A stretch of DNA of 64,000 bases from JAKAXS01 sp965279065 (GTDB lineage: Bacteria > Pseudomonadota > Alphaproteobacteria > Rhizobiales > Hyphomicrobiaceae): positions 248,001-312,000 of the forward strand of contig OZ257134.1 of NCBI GenBank assembly GCA_965279065.1, given 5' to 3'. Each line of letters begins with the position of its first letter. The stretch's first letter is position 1. This document shows, piece by piece, positions 24,345-33,368 of this stretch. The translations under genes were made by a program, and so were the position numbers. The notes under the pieces are model-generated. The model worked only from the letters and a program-made list of their open reading frames with translations, did not search any database and had not been told where the DNA came from.

Positions 24345-27329
24345 TCAATTCAATGGCAGCCGCAACGCCGCGCGTCCCGTCCATGCATCGTAATCGCCGG
24401 CGCCGATGCCGTCGTAGCTGCCGGAGACATCAAGGCCGAGGCCACCGGTCTTCGCCCTGATACCGAGTTCGGCAAGCCCACGCGCGCCGGTCGGACCGAC
24501 CAGATCGCCGTCGATCGCGCCAACGCCTGCGGCTGACACGTCATCGGCGAAATTCCAGATCACTTGCGCTTTGGCATACGGCTCCACCACCGCGCCGCTG
24601 GCACTCACCCAGCGGTAGCTGACAAGCGGTCCCGCCTTGGCCTGACCAAGTTGGCTTTTCACACTGGGGATTAGGGCGCCGAAGGTATCGCGATAGCTTT
24701 CCGAATTGTCTTCCATGTAAGCGATCGACGCCGACGGCATGAAAGTCCATGGCCCGTAGTCCCAAGATCCATGCAGCGACGACGACACGAGCCACCGCTC
24801 GGTGTCGAAGCTGTCTGTGTAGGTGAGATAGGGGCTCACATCGTTCCAGGAACGGCCCCACGCCGCGCGGCCATCGAGGAATAGGCGGTCGCCGAGCCGA
24901 ACTGTCATATAGGGTCCAGCCAGATAACCCGTGCCCTCAACCTCCGAGGCGTCGGTATCGGAACGCTGGTGCGTGCTGTCGAATTGAACCAGGGCTCCAA
25001 CCAGCAGATTGCGATTCAGCACGTAGTCGGCGCCGAGCCTCAGCAAACCGAAGTGGCCGTCGAGACCCGAACTCGATCCGTTCGTGTAGCCCGCGTACCG
25101 GCCGTCGACCCAGATGTCGAACGGATTGAAGGGCGTCGTCGCGCCGGCTTCCTGATCCGACAGCCCGAGGCCCATGGGAGCCTGCGCGACCTTCTCTTTC
25201 TGCTTTTCGGACGCATAGCGTGTAATCGCGCTGAGCGAGGTGGAAAAACCCATCTGCGATGAACCGCTCACACTGTCCCGGTCGAAAGAAAATGCGCCGG
25301 CCCGAGCCCCGCGCGCGACCTCCGGCATGCCATCCTCATCGAGTGTCTCGTCATCCAGTGCCGCAGCAGACGGCGCATGCATCCGACCCCGCCCAAGCAA
25401 TCCCATACGCGCCGAAAGCAGCTCACGCGAAGGGTCGGCTGCTTGGCCAGGCCATGCGTTGTTCGCAAAGCCGCTTCCCTCGGCTCCGCCACCACCCGCG
25501 CCTCGACCGAACGCCATCAGCCGGTCCGCTTGCCGCGTCGTATCCATCTCGTTGGTGAGGATCTGATTGTTGCGCTGGCTCAGGAAGGCGCCAATGATCC
25601 GTGTCGTCTTGGTCACTTGATCGTCGATGGTCACGACGGCGGAGCCAGAGCTTTGCAATAGCGGCCCCGAGCCGCCGAACGTCGCCGTGATCGGATGCGT
25701 GCCCCCGCTTGTAAAGCTCGTCGTGCAAGTCGCTACGCTGCCCGTGACGGGAATGGCGCCGCCGCAAAGCACGGTCGCCCCTTCGGTGAACTGCACGGAG
25801 CCGCCGCCCGGCGTCGGCGCAACAGTCGCCGTCAATGTCACCTGCTGGCCGATGAAGGCGTTGGCGGGCGACGCCACAAGCGACGTCGTCGTCGCTTCGC
25901 TGATGGTCAGTTGGAATTGCGCGCTCGCTGTCACGCTGAGGGCGTCGGTCACCGTCACCGTGAAGGCAGCTGGCGGTAGCGTCACGGTCGGCGTGCCGGT
26001 GATCGCACCCGTGGCGGCATTGAATGACAGCCCGGCCGGCAGCCCCGGCAAAACCGAATACGTCAATGGCGCCGTGCCGCCGCCGCCCTGCACCGGCACA
26101 AAGCTGGTGACGGGAACGCCGATCGCCAGCGTCGTGGACGGAATGAGCGCAGTCGCGGTCAGCGGACCAACGACGGTGAGGGCGGTCGGCGTCGTGCCCG
26201 CGGTTCCGGTCCTCGCTGGCGTCGCCGAAGAAATGACGCCTGTCGTGTAGGTGTAGCTGCCAGGGCTGTTCGAGGTGACCTGGGTGGCCACGGTGCAGCT
26301 CGCGTTTGCTGCAAGCGAGACGCCTGTAACGCTGATCCCCCCGGCCACGATCGAAGCCGTACCAGCCGGGCAGGTCGTACCCAACGATCCTGCCATGGGG
26401 AAGCTCAAGCCCGGTGGCAACGCGCTCGCCGCCACCGATATGCCAGACAACGGCAAGGGGTTGGGGTTCGACAGCGTAAGGACGAGGCTGGACGTTCCCC
26501 CGGTCGCGATCGTGTTCGGAGAGAACGCGGCTGTGACGACGGGCGCAACGGCAGAGATCGTGTACTCGAAATAGACGATGCCGGAAGCTCCAGTACCGCC
26601 AATGAGTCCTCCCCCACCGCCAGCGCCATAGCCGGCCCCGCCGTTGGCGCCATTAATGCCGGGCGCGCCGTTGCCGCCAGAACCAGCGATCAGAATGCCA
26701 CCGCCGCCGCCGCCGCCCGCATAGGGCGACAACGCGGCCAGTCCCCCGCTGCCCGAAGAACTTCCGGCGAAAAGCGAAAGCAGCCCTCCCAGATCGCCTT
26801 GGCCCAATCCGCCGGCATGTGAGCCACAACTGGCCCCATCCGCGCCGTTTGATCCGCCGTCCCCGCCTCCAACGGGCACGCATGCGGCACCGCCCCCTGA
26901 TCCGCCCGAGCCGCCCACAAACCCGAGACCCGCTGATCCGCCCGTCGCCTGAAGAACTATCACACTGTTCAACAACACGACCGTGTTCGAACCATTGCCG
27001 TCCGACGTGCCTCCTACGCCGACTGTGTAATCGATGGTGTCTCCGGGAGCTACGGCAAGGACGAGCGTTGCCAAGCGGCCTGAGCCGCCGCCGCCACCAC
27101 CACCTGCGCCACCTGCGCCTCCGCCGCCACCTCCGACCACCAGGACCCTGATAGACGTCACACCAAGGGGGACGATGAACGTCCCTGGCCCTGGGGTGGT
27201 ACCAGTGAACGTGTCGGCGCGCGCGCGCTCAACAATGCCTGGAAGAATGAGCCCGATGAGTGCGCAAGCCAGCAGAAACGGCGCACGTATCCCCAATGTT
27301 CGCCAAGCCGGTTCGAAACACGCACGCAT
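24345..27329 (-). CDS. Autotransporter adhesin, Gly-rich passenger
   Basis: The 994-residue product starts at ATG 27329 with a signal peptide (PFLLACALIGLILPGIVERARA). Residues about 70-265 are very Gly-rich (runs of G with S, A). Then come Ig-like or putative-Ig repeat domains: ALPPGLSF..., GLPAGLSFNAATGAITGTP and an Ig-like stretch containing QQVTLTATVAP. A linker with RQADRLMAFGRG leads to a beta-barrel domain (about 720-994) that includes FDIWVDGRYAGYT and ends LRLPLN. This is a type V secretion layout: the barrel inserts in the outer membrane and the passenger is displayed. It is divergent from an AraC gene; the whole pair is duplicated at 29189-32277. Confidence 0.85.
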   Translation of the reverse strand: MRACFEPAWRTLGIRAPFLLACALIGLILPGIVERARADTFTGTTPGPGTFIVPLGVTSIRVLVVGGGGGGAGGAGGGGGGGSGRLATLVLAVAPGDTIDYTVGVGGTSDGNGSNTVVLLNSVIVLQATGGSAGLGFVGGSGGSGGGAACVPVGGGDGGSNGADGASCGSHAGGLGQGDLGGLLSLFAGSSSGSGGLAALSPYAGGGGGGGILIAGSGGNGAPGINGANGGAGYGAGGGGGLIGGTGASGIVYFEYTISAVAPVVTAAFSPNTIATGGTSSLVLTLSNPNPLPLSGISVAASALPPGLSFPMAGSLGTTCPAGTASIVAGGISVTGVSLAANASCTVATQVTSNSPGSYTYTTGVISSATPARTGTAGTTPTALTVVGPLTATALIPSTTLAIGVPVTSFVPVQGGGGTAPLTYSVLPGLPAGLSFNAATGAITGTPTVTLPPAAFTVTVTDALSVTASAQFQLTISEATTTSLVASPANAFIGQQVTLTATVAPTPGGGSVQFTEGATVLCGGAIPVTGSVATCTTSFTSGGTHPITATFGGSGPLLQSSGSAVVTIDDQVTKTTRIIGAFLSQRNNQILTNEMDTTRQADRLMAFGRGAGGGGAEGSGFANNAWPGQAADPSRELLSARMGLLGRGRMHAPSAAALDDETLDEDGMPEVARGARAGAFSFDRDSVSGSSQMGFSTSLSAITRYASEKQKEKVAQAPMGLGLSDQEAGATTPFNPFDIWVDGRYAGYTNGSSSGLDGHFGLLRLGADYVLNRNLLVGALVQFDSTHQRSDTDASEVEGTGYLAGPYMTVRLGDRLFLDGRAAWGRSWNDVSPYLTYTDSFDTERWLVSSSLHGSWDYGPWTFMPSASIAYMEDNSESYRDTFGALIPSVKSQLGQAKAGPLVSYRWVSASGAVVEPYAKAQVIWNFADDVSAAGVGAIDGDLVGPTGARGLAELGIRAKTGGLGLDVSGSYDGIGAGDYDAWTGRAALRLPLN

Positions 27330-27511
27330 TACAACCCACAGCGTGTCCCGCTGCCCCCAATTACGCGATAATTGACGCTGTCAGCTAAAGAAGGGGGAGC
27401 TCGCTTGAACAGCGACTTCTCAGTCTGCTGAGAGAATAAAGACCCGTCTGTAGCGCAATAGCTACAAACCAGCGCCAAGAGGCATGGCAGCACAGTGTCC
27501 CCCAAACTCAT
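27329..27511 (-). CDS. Leader ORF overlapping the autotransporter start
   Basis: A 60-codon frame from ATG 27511 ends in TAATG, so its stop overlaps the autotransporter ATG by one base. Its middle (CATDGSLFSQQTEK) matches the start of the frame of the second autotransporter (CATDGLIFFQQTDK), where it is fused in frame to the signal peptide. It is either a coupled leader peptide or an N-terminal extension cut off by an indel. Coding status uncertain. Confidence 0.4.
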   Translation of the reverse strand: MSLGDTVLPCLLALVCSYCATDGSLFSQQTEKSLFKRAPPSLADSVNYRVIGGSGTRCGL

Positions 27512-27607
27512 TCAGATCCGGCTTCGGGCCAGTGAGCCCTCCGCAAGCGCGTCCCCAAGTGGTGAATTTACAGTGGTGCTCTCGGCGGCAAAGCTCGAAC
27601 AGGGTAA

Positions 27608-27638
27608 ATGAGACGCCACGGCTAAAGAATGAGACGCC
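27608..27638. promoter_or_regulatory. Candidate AraC operator, module 1
   Basis: ATGAGACGCC occurs at 27608-27617 and again at 27629-27638, a 21-base (two-turn) spacing typical of AraC-family direct half-sites. The same pair at the same spacing precedes the paralogous regulator (31118-31148), with the second half-site ending 61 bases from this AraC start and 62 from the other. Confidence 0.65.
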
Positions 27639-27698
27639 TTGCAAACATCGGTCGCCCGGGTCACGATGTCTTGTGCGGAAAACTGGCGAGGGGTCACC

Positions 27699-28769
27699 GT
27701 GGAATCGCAGTCGGATCAGCGGAGTGGGACGTCAGCGCAATTTCGCCTGGATGTCTCGGTTTCGCCCGGCAACGCACACGAGTTCGATCTTTGGCGCTTC
27801 GGCCTGTCCTCTTTGGTAGACTTGGACGTTCGCGACCAGGACGCACGCGCCTCGTTCGCGGTAAATATGACAAGCTGGCAATTTGCCGACCTCGCCATTT
27901 CTTTCGGCGCCTCCTCGGCGGCCACGTTCGACCGGAGCGAGCAGACAATCGCGCGCAGCGGGCTCGACCACATTTCTGTGCTGGCCTACCTCGTGGATGG
28001 AAGCGTCGAAATCGACGGCCGGGAGACGGATCTCGGGGCCGGGGACATTTTCTTTTTCGACTTGACCCGCCGGTGCACAATCCGGGTTCCCGACTACAAG
28101 AGCATTTCGCTCATATTGCCGCGAGCGATGCTCACTCCCCTGGTTCCCAATCTCGATAACCTGCACGGTTATATTCTGCGCAGATCGAGTCCTCTGAACC
28201 ACATGCTGTTCAGCCATTTACAGACGCTGTATGCGGAGGCTTCCGCGCTCGACTTGCAGGATGCGCGCACCGCCGCACGCGCAACGGCATCTCTCATCGC
28301 AACACTTGCTCATGCGATCACAAACGGACGCACCGCTGCCGGCCCAAATGCATCCTTTGGCTCTCTCCATGCCTTGCGGCGGGTCGTTGACGCCAACCTC
28401 TCAAATCCTGATCTCGGTCCGGAGTTTCTCTGCCAGCAACTCGCCATGTCCCGCGCAACGCTCTATCGGCTGTTCGAGCCGCTAGGGGGCGTGCGCCGAT
28501 ATATACAGCAAAGAAGGCTGACGCGCGCGTATCAGTCGATCACCGATCCCTCACACGCTGGCGATCGCATCGGTACGATCGCTGCCCGCTATGGCTTCAG
28601 CAACGATTCCGTGTTCAGTCGTGCATTCCGTGAAACCTTTGGAATGTCTCCGTCCGATTTGCGGGACGCCTGGAGAGGTTCCAATTCTGCCAACTTCGAC
28701 CATTCGAAGGAAAGCGATTTCCTAACGATGAACCGATGGTTGCTTGGCCTTGAGACAGCGGGTCGGTAG
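27699..28769 (+). CDS. AraC-family regulator, module 1
   Basis: I place the start at GTG 27699 (GAGGGG 6 bases upstream) because it aligns with the paralogue's ATG. An ATG at 27666 is the alternative. The 356-residue product has an AraC-binding-like N-terminal domain (residues 20-190, e.g. FDLWRFGLSSL, GAGDIFFFDLTRR). The C-terminus has two HTH motifs: LGPEFLCQQLAMSRATLYRLF and IGTIAARYGFSNDSVFSRAFRE. It probably controls the divergent autotransporter and itself through the paired ATGAGACGCC sites. The ligand is unknown. Confidence 0.9.
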   Translation: MESQSDQRSGTSAQFRLDVSVSPGNAHEFDLWRFGLSSLVDLDVRDQDARASFAVNMTSWQFADLAISFGASSAATFDRSEQTIARSGLDHISVLAYLVDGSVEIDGRETDLGAGDIFFFDLTRRCTIRVPDYKSISLILPRAMLTPLVPNLDNLHGYILRRSSPLNHMLFSHLQTLYAEASALDLQDARTAARATASLIATLAHAITNGRTAAGPNASFGSLHALRRVVDANLSNPDLGPEFLCQQLAMSRATLYRLFEPLGGVRRYIQQRRLTRAYQSITDPSHAGDRIGTIAARYGFSNDSVFSRAFRETFGMSPSDLRDAWRGSNSANFDHSKESDFLTMNRWLLGLETAGR

Positions 28770-29020
28770 TGCCTTCCGTAAGCGGTTTCTGAGCATGCCG
28801 CGGGATTGGGATGTGTGGGGTCGGGAATACATCGCAGACGTCGATCGACATGGTCTTAGGCTTACTAACCTTCGCACCTCATGACCATCAGGGCCATCGA
28901 GCGGAGGGTTTAGGCGACCGAACAGCTGGCGGAATATTACTGTCCACCTCAAGCGACCAATCCCACTCCAAGCGCTAAAGCGGACCGCATTTTATTGAAG
29001 CTGTTCGCGAGGGACGTTTA

Positions 29021-29056
29021 CTGCTTACGTCTGCTTACGTCTGCTTACGTCTGCTT
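29021..29056. repeat. 10-bp tandem repeat
   Basis: CTGCTTACGT occurs three times head to tail (29021-29050) and a fourth time partly (CTGCTT, 29051-29056), after which the interspersed repeat continues. Such a run could vary in copy number by slippage. Confidence 0.9.
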
Positions 29057-29116
29057 TCTCGGCTTTGCGACGCTGGCGGGCAATGCAGCAATGTCCCAAT
29101 AGCGGACGTGCCCGAT
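29049..29116. repeat. Interspersed intergenic repeat, copy B
   Basis: It shares the 15-base start GTCTGCTTTCTCGGC with copy A (23884) and ends in the same AATAGCGGACGT ... CCGAT pattern. The centre differs. Confidence 0.6.
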
Positions 29117-29188
29117 CTTGTGGTCGCGAGCGCTATGTAATGTCCGCTTTCAAAAGATAAGCCGACGGAAATGCCTCGGGCAGCCTTC

Positions 29189-30997
29189 TTAGAACGGCGT
29201 GGCGAAGCTGCCGCGTACGGTCCAGGTCTCAAAGTCGTTGCCAAGTCCGCCAAGCTCACTATCGAGTGCGAGCCGTGCGCCATCCTTTGCTGTGACCGCC
29301 ACGCCGGAGACGATACGCGCCGCCGCGCCGTCGACGAACTCCTCCGGCGACCGTACAGGGCTGGCGAGGGCAGCTGCGTTGTCGGACGAGAAGTAGTAGT
29401 CGGCGTAGGCGCCGGCATAAGGCAGGACGGTGACAATACGCGACCAAGCCAACGGATACCCGACCTTGAGGCCGGCGCTCGCGCGACCCGTGGAGAAGTC
29501 ACGCGCATCCTGTGCTGTGCCGAGACTATCCACGTAAGCACCCTCGTGCTCCCACACGGCGAATACGCGAGCTGATGGCTCGAACACGAGGCCCGATCTG
29601 GGATAGGAGCCGGTAAGGCCGCCGGAGACGAGCCAGCGATCGCCGGTGAAGGAGCCTACAGCGGTGCCAGCGCTGGCGTCGTAGTCGATACCTGAGCGAG
29701 TGCCACCCAGATCGAGCATCAGTCCCGGCGCCAGACGCCAGCCGAGATAACCGCCGACCGTCCAGCCGTCGCCGTCGAGCTTGCCGCTCAAAAGGTCGGA
29801 GCTGTAGTTGAAGTTTTCATAGCCGGTGAGCACGCCGACGAGGAAGTCCGAGGCTGGGCGCAAGGTGAGGCCCGCCAGCACGTTGAGCTGCGTGCCGTCG
29901 ATGTCGGCTTTGTTTGTATCCGTGTCCCAGCCGGTGCCGCGAACGTCGACCCACGGCATCCACCTGGACCGCGATGGCGGCGTTTGGCGCGCGGCGTTCA
30001 ATCCAGCGCCGAGAGCCATGCGGTTGTCATTCGAAGCGGCGCCGAAGGCGGCGATGGAAAGGGGCGTGCCGTTGACACCGACCTGGAACGGGGCTCCGGC
30101 AAAGCCTTGTCCGATGGCGGAGCCGATGGAGCCGGAAATGGCCTGGCCCGAGGTCAGCGCCTCGACCTTGGTTCCGAGAACTTGCATCGAGCGCAACAAG
30201 AGGCTGTCGGCTGCAGTGCCGACGACCTGAATCAAGGCGGCGGAGGTAGCTGGTCCGTTGTTGGCGTCGCCGCCGTACTCGGCCGTGATGGAATGCGAGC
30301 CAAAAATAAGTGACGAGGTGGTCAGCGTTGCAACGCCGCCGCTGAGCGAAGTCGTACCGAGAACCGTCGCCCCATTTTTGAATGTTACCGTGCCCGTTGG
30401 CGAAGTGCCCGTCGCTGTGGCCGTGAACGTTACGGGCTGACCAACACTGCTGGGGTTTTGGGAAGAAGTCACGCTTAGCGAAGCCGTCGGAGACGCCGCC
30501 GGAGCGCATGTCACGGTGACTGTGCCAAGAACGGCGCCGACCATAACAATCGTATCGCCGTTGTTCCCAGTAATTGTGTAAGTTCTCGGGCTGACGACCG
30601 AATCGATCAACAGAAACACGGTTCCTTAGCTGTTCATAAGCCTGTAACTCGGCGAGCCGACGGGAAACATGGGGTCAGGAGCTCCTGCCACGTAGGACAG
30701 CGTCAGTGCGTCGCCGACAGCAAATCCGCTGACGGTAGCTCCGTAGTTTCCCAGGCCACTGGGATTTGACAGGTTTAGCCCGCCGCCGTTTGTCGCTGTA
30801 CAGCCGGCTGATGCCGCTTTTGCAGCGGTCGATCCCAAAAAGCAGGCGAAAATCGCGACACCCACGCTCAGACAGCTAAGCAGCAGTCGTGGCCGAAAAG
30901 TTTTTGCCGACTTATCTCTGCACGAGGGAGCCTGCTGGAGCCGCGGCTTATCCGTTTGCTGAAAGAATATCAGACCGTCTGTCGCACATGGCAGCAC
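29189..30997 (-). pseudogene. Second autotransporter, interrupted by one in-frame stop
   Basis: Two same-frame ORFs (30626-30997 and 29189-30619) are separated by a single TAA at 30628-30626. The first encodes a signal peptide (LLLSCLSVGVAIFACFLGS) and GGGLNLSNPSGLGNYGATV ending SYRLMNS. The second continues GTVFLLIDSVVSPRTYTITG, an Ig-like repeat (SVGQPVTFTATATG, TVTFKNGATVLG) and a barrel domain (MPWVDVRGTGWDTDTNK onwards, ending in Phe). Joined, the product would be about 600 residues with a single passenger repeat. A one-base change at the stop restores it. The start at GTG 30997 is uncertain. It is paralogous to the gene at 24345-27329 and divergent from its own AraC gene. Confidence 0.78.
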
Positions 30998-31117
30998 AGA
31001 GTCCCCCCAACTTGATTATCAGATGCCCACTTTGCGCCCGAGAACCCTGCGCAAGCACTCCCCCGAGTTTTGGCAAATTGACAGTGGCGGTCTCGGCGGC
31101 AAGCCGGAACAGGGTAA

Positions 31118-31148
31118 ATGAGACGCCACGGCGAAAGATTGAGACGCC
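31118..31148. promoter_or_regulatory. Candidate AraC operator, module 2
   Basis: ATGAGACGCC (31118-31127) and TTGAGACGCC (31139-31148) are 21 bases apart, copying the arrangement at 27608-27638. Flanking bases (GGGTAA before, TTGCAAACA after) are also conserved between modules. Confidence 0.65.
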
Positions 31149-31209
31149 TTGCAAACACGCGGTGCTCAGGGCACGTTGCCCGCGAAATCATGCTATGGGG
31201 CCAAATTAA

Positions 31210-32277
31210 ATGGAGAGGGAGCGACGCGGCGCGCCGTCGGCATCATTCCGATTGAACTTTTCAGTGACGCCAGGGAACACGCACGAGTTCGATCTTTGGC
31301 GCTTCGGCCTGTCTCCGCTGTTCGCCATGGACGCGCGCGTTCCACTTGCGCGCTCCTCGTTCGCGGTCGAAGCAACGAGCTATCAATTCGCCGATGTTGC
31401 CCTTTCCCTGGGTTCCTCGTCGGGCGTCACACTGAAGCGGACGACGCAGACGATTGCGCGTAGCGGGCTCGACAACATTGCTGTTGTCGTCCACCTCATC
31501 GGGGGATGTGATCTCAACGCCGACGGTCTTTGCGTCGATGTCCTGGCGGGCGACATCTTCTTTCTCGACTTGTCTCGCCGCTCCACAATTGAAGCCCCCG
31601 ACTACCGAAGTCTCACGATCGTATTGCCGAGGGTATCGCTCGAGCCCTTCCTTCCTAATCTTGATCGCCTGCACGGGCTCGTATTGCCAAGGTCCAGCCC
31701 GCTCAACACGATGCTGCTCAATCACCTGCAGACACTCGCGGCCGAGGTGCCTGGGCTTGGCCTGCAAGATGCCAGGGCCGCAGCACGTGGCACCGCAGCG
31801 TTGATCGCCGCCCTGGTCAGCACGAGCAGTAATGGACGCGGCGCTCCTTCGGGGACGGCAAAGATCGCCTCTCTGCAAATGTTGCGCTCCCTCGTCGAGA
31901 GCAATCTCGGAAAGCCCGATTTGGGGCCGGAGTTTCTTTGCCGCGAACTCGGCATGTCCCGTGCGACGCTTTATCGTCTTTTCGAGCCGCTCGGAGGCGT
32001 GAGCCGGTACATCCAGCAAAGGCGGCTTACGCGTGCATTCCAGACGATCACCGACCCGGCGCATGCGGGCGATCGCGTCAGCACCATCGCCGGCCGTTAC
32101 GGCTTCCGCAATGACACCGTGTTCAGCCGCGCGTTCCGCGAGGCTTACGGCATGTCTCCAACCGACTCGCGCAATGCGTCGGGACGTTCCGATCAAGCGG
32201 AGCCCGGCGTCTCGAACGACAGCAATTTCATTACCATGAACCGCTGGCTCCTGGGCCTGGACGCAGCAGGACGATGA
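31210..32277 (+). CDS. AraC-family regulator, module 2
   Basis: The 355-residue product starts at ATG 31210. It is a close paralogue of the regulator at 27699: HEFDLWRFGLSPL at the N-terminus, QTIARSGLDNIAV in the ligand-binding part, and HTH motifs LGPEFLCRELGMSRATLYRLF and VSTIAGRYGFRNDTVFSRAFRE. Both proteins end MNRWLLGL..AGR. The DNA-recognition helices are nearly identical to those of module 1, so the two regulators probably bind the same operators and may cross-talk. Confidence 0.9.
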   Translation: MERERRGAPSASFRLNFSVTPGNTHEFDLWRFGLSPLFAMDARVPLARSSFAVEATSYQFADVALSLGSSSGVTLKRTTQTIARSGLDNIAVVVHLIGGCDLNADGLCVDVLAGDIFFLDLSRRSTIEAPDYRSLTIVLPRVSLEPFLPNLDRLHGLVLPRSSPLNTMLLNHLQTLAAEVPGLGLQDARAAARGTAALIAALVSTSSNGRGAPSGTAKIASLQMLRSLVESNLGKPDLGPEFLCRELGMSRATLYRLFEPLGGVSRYIQQRRLTRAFQTITDPAHAGDRVSTIAGRYGFRNDTVFSRAFREAYGMSPTDSRNASGRSDQAEPGVSNDSNFITMNRWLLGLDAAGR

Positions 32278-32592
32278 GAGACAGTGACCGCGCCTGCCCA
32301 AAGCTGCGCGGGGCCGTGAGGTAGCTGCTGATGATAGAGCGGACGGATCAGTCCTTTATCGATAAGCCGTACTAAGTCGTGTTCCGACTTCCGCTTTCTC
32401 GGCACAGCAGACACCGCCGTTCCAGCAATGATGTCGGTTTCGGATGTTGCAGAGCTATCGACCGCCGCTAATTGGTGTGCTCGAGACCGTCCATAAAACT
32501 ACACTTTTGTGGACATAACAGTTGACATCCAAAAACTCATCCATAAACTCAATTCCACAAACATCTTATCTTTTGTGGATTGGGAGGAGATG
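32278..32592. promoter_or_regulatory. Resolvase upstream region with repeats and a promoter-like pair
   Basis: The left part (32386-32460) is a degenerate interspersed repeat. The right part is AT-rich: TTTTGTGGA at 32505-32513 and 32571-32579, and the inverted TCCACAAA at 32554-32561, make three recombinase-like half-sites. TTGACA (32522-32527) and TAAACT (32544-32549), 16 bases apart, form a sigma70-like promoter. This layout suggests a res-type site with autoregulation. Confidence 0.55.
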
Positions 32593-33147
32593 ATGGGTAA
32601 GGCCGTAGCGTATATCCGCGTCAGCACAACAGGCCAGAACCTGAGCAGTCAGCGCGAGGCGGTTCGAGCCGCCGGTGCAGAGAAGATATTCGAGGAAAAG
32701 AAGTCTGGCGCCGACGACGAGCGACCGAGCTTAAAGGCCTGCCTCGCGTACGTTCGGGAAGGTGACGAATTGATCGTCACAAAGGCTGATCGCATCGCTC
32801 GAAGCTCGCGGCACCTATTTAACCTGCTTCACGAACTTACCGAAAAGGGGGTCGCGGTGAAGTTCTTGGATCAGCCCTCACTTAGCACGGGCGACAAGTA
32901 CTCGAAGTTCATGCTGACGGTCCTGTCCGGTGTAGCGGAACTGGAACGCGAGCTCATTCGCGAGCGCCAGGCGGCCGGCATCAAGGACGCACAGTCTCGG
33001 GGAGTAAAGTTTGGTCGGAAGCCCAAGGTGACAGAGCAGACGTCGAAGATCGTGAAGAAGCTGCGCGATGAGGGCCTGAGCGTACCTGAGATCGCACATC
33101 AAGTCGGCCTGAAGCGGTCGTCGGTCTACAATGCATTGAAGCTTTAG
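32593..33147 (+). CDS. Serine recombinase / resolvase
   Basis: I start at ATG 32593 because GGAGGAG precedes it; another ATG lies one codon upstream and the longer frame is not protein-like. The 184-residue product has the resolvase catalytic domain: AYIRVSTTGQNLSSQ with nucleophile S11, LIVTKADRIARSSRHL with the conserved Arg pair, and LSGVAELERELIRERQ in the long helix. A C-terminal Hin-type HTH (GLSVPEIAHQVGLKRSSVYNAL) follows. The length is that of Tn3/Gin enzymes. No transposase is adjacent. Confidence 0.92.
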   Translation: MGKAVAYIRVSTTGQNLSSQREAVRAAGAEKIFEEKKSGADDERPSLKACLAYVREGDELIVTKADRIARSSRHLFNLLHELTEKGVAVKFLDQPSLSTGDKYSKFMLTVLSGVAELERELIRERQAAGIKDAQSRGVKFGRKPKVTEQTSKIVKKLRDEGLSVPEIAHQVGLKRSSVYNALKL

Positions 33148-33368
33148 CTGATGGCCACGACGAGCGGCTACCTTCACGCCCGGCCCGATAGCTCGAGCGG
33201 TCTTCGATTAGATCCAGGGATATTCAATGAAATCGGAGCTCGCGACGCCAACTTCGTGATACAATAAGAACGCGTGGTTGATCCACGTGGCGTACACAGA
33301 TGCGCAACCCGCGACGCATCTTGAGGCCCGACGCGAGGAAGCAGCGGCAACTCCTTTTGGAGAAGCCA

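Larger units (their letters stand above)
28770..29188. other. Gene-free stretch with tandem and interspersed repeats
   Basis: It separates the two autotransporter/AraC modules. It contains an AGCGGACC half-motif near 28977, the 10-bp tandem repeat at 29021-29056, interspersed repeat copy B at 29049-29116, and a further GTCCGCTT motif near 29142. No credible gene. Confidence 0.6.

Noticed and set aside
29021..29056. Possible CRISPR array
   Set aside because: The repeats are only 10 bases and directly contiguous with no spacers; no cas genes in the window.
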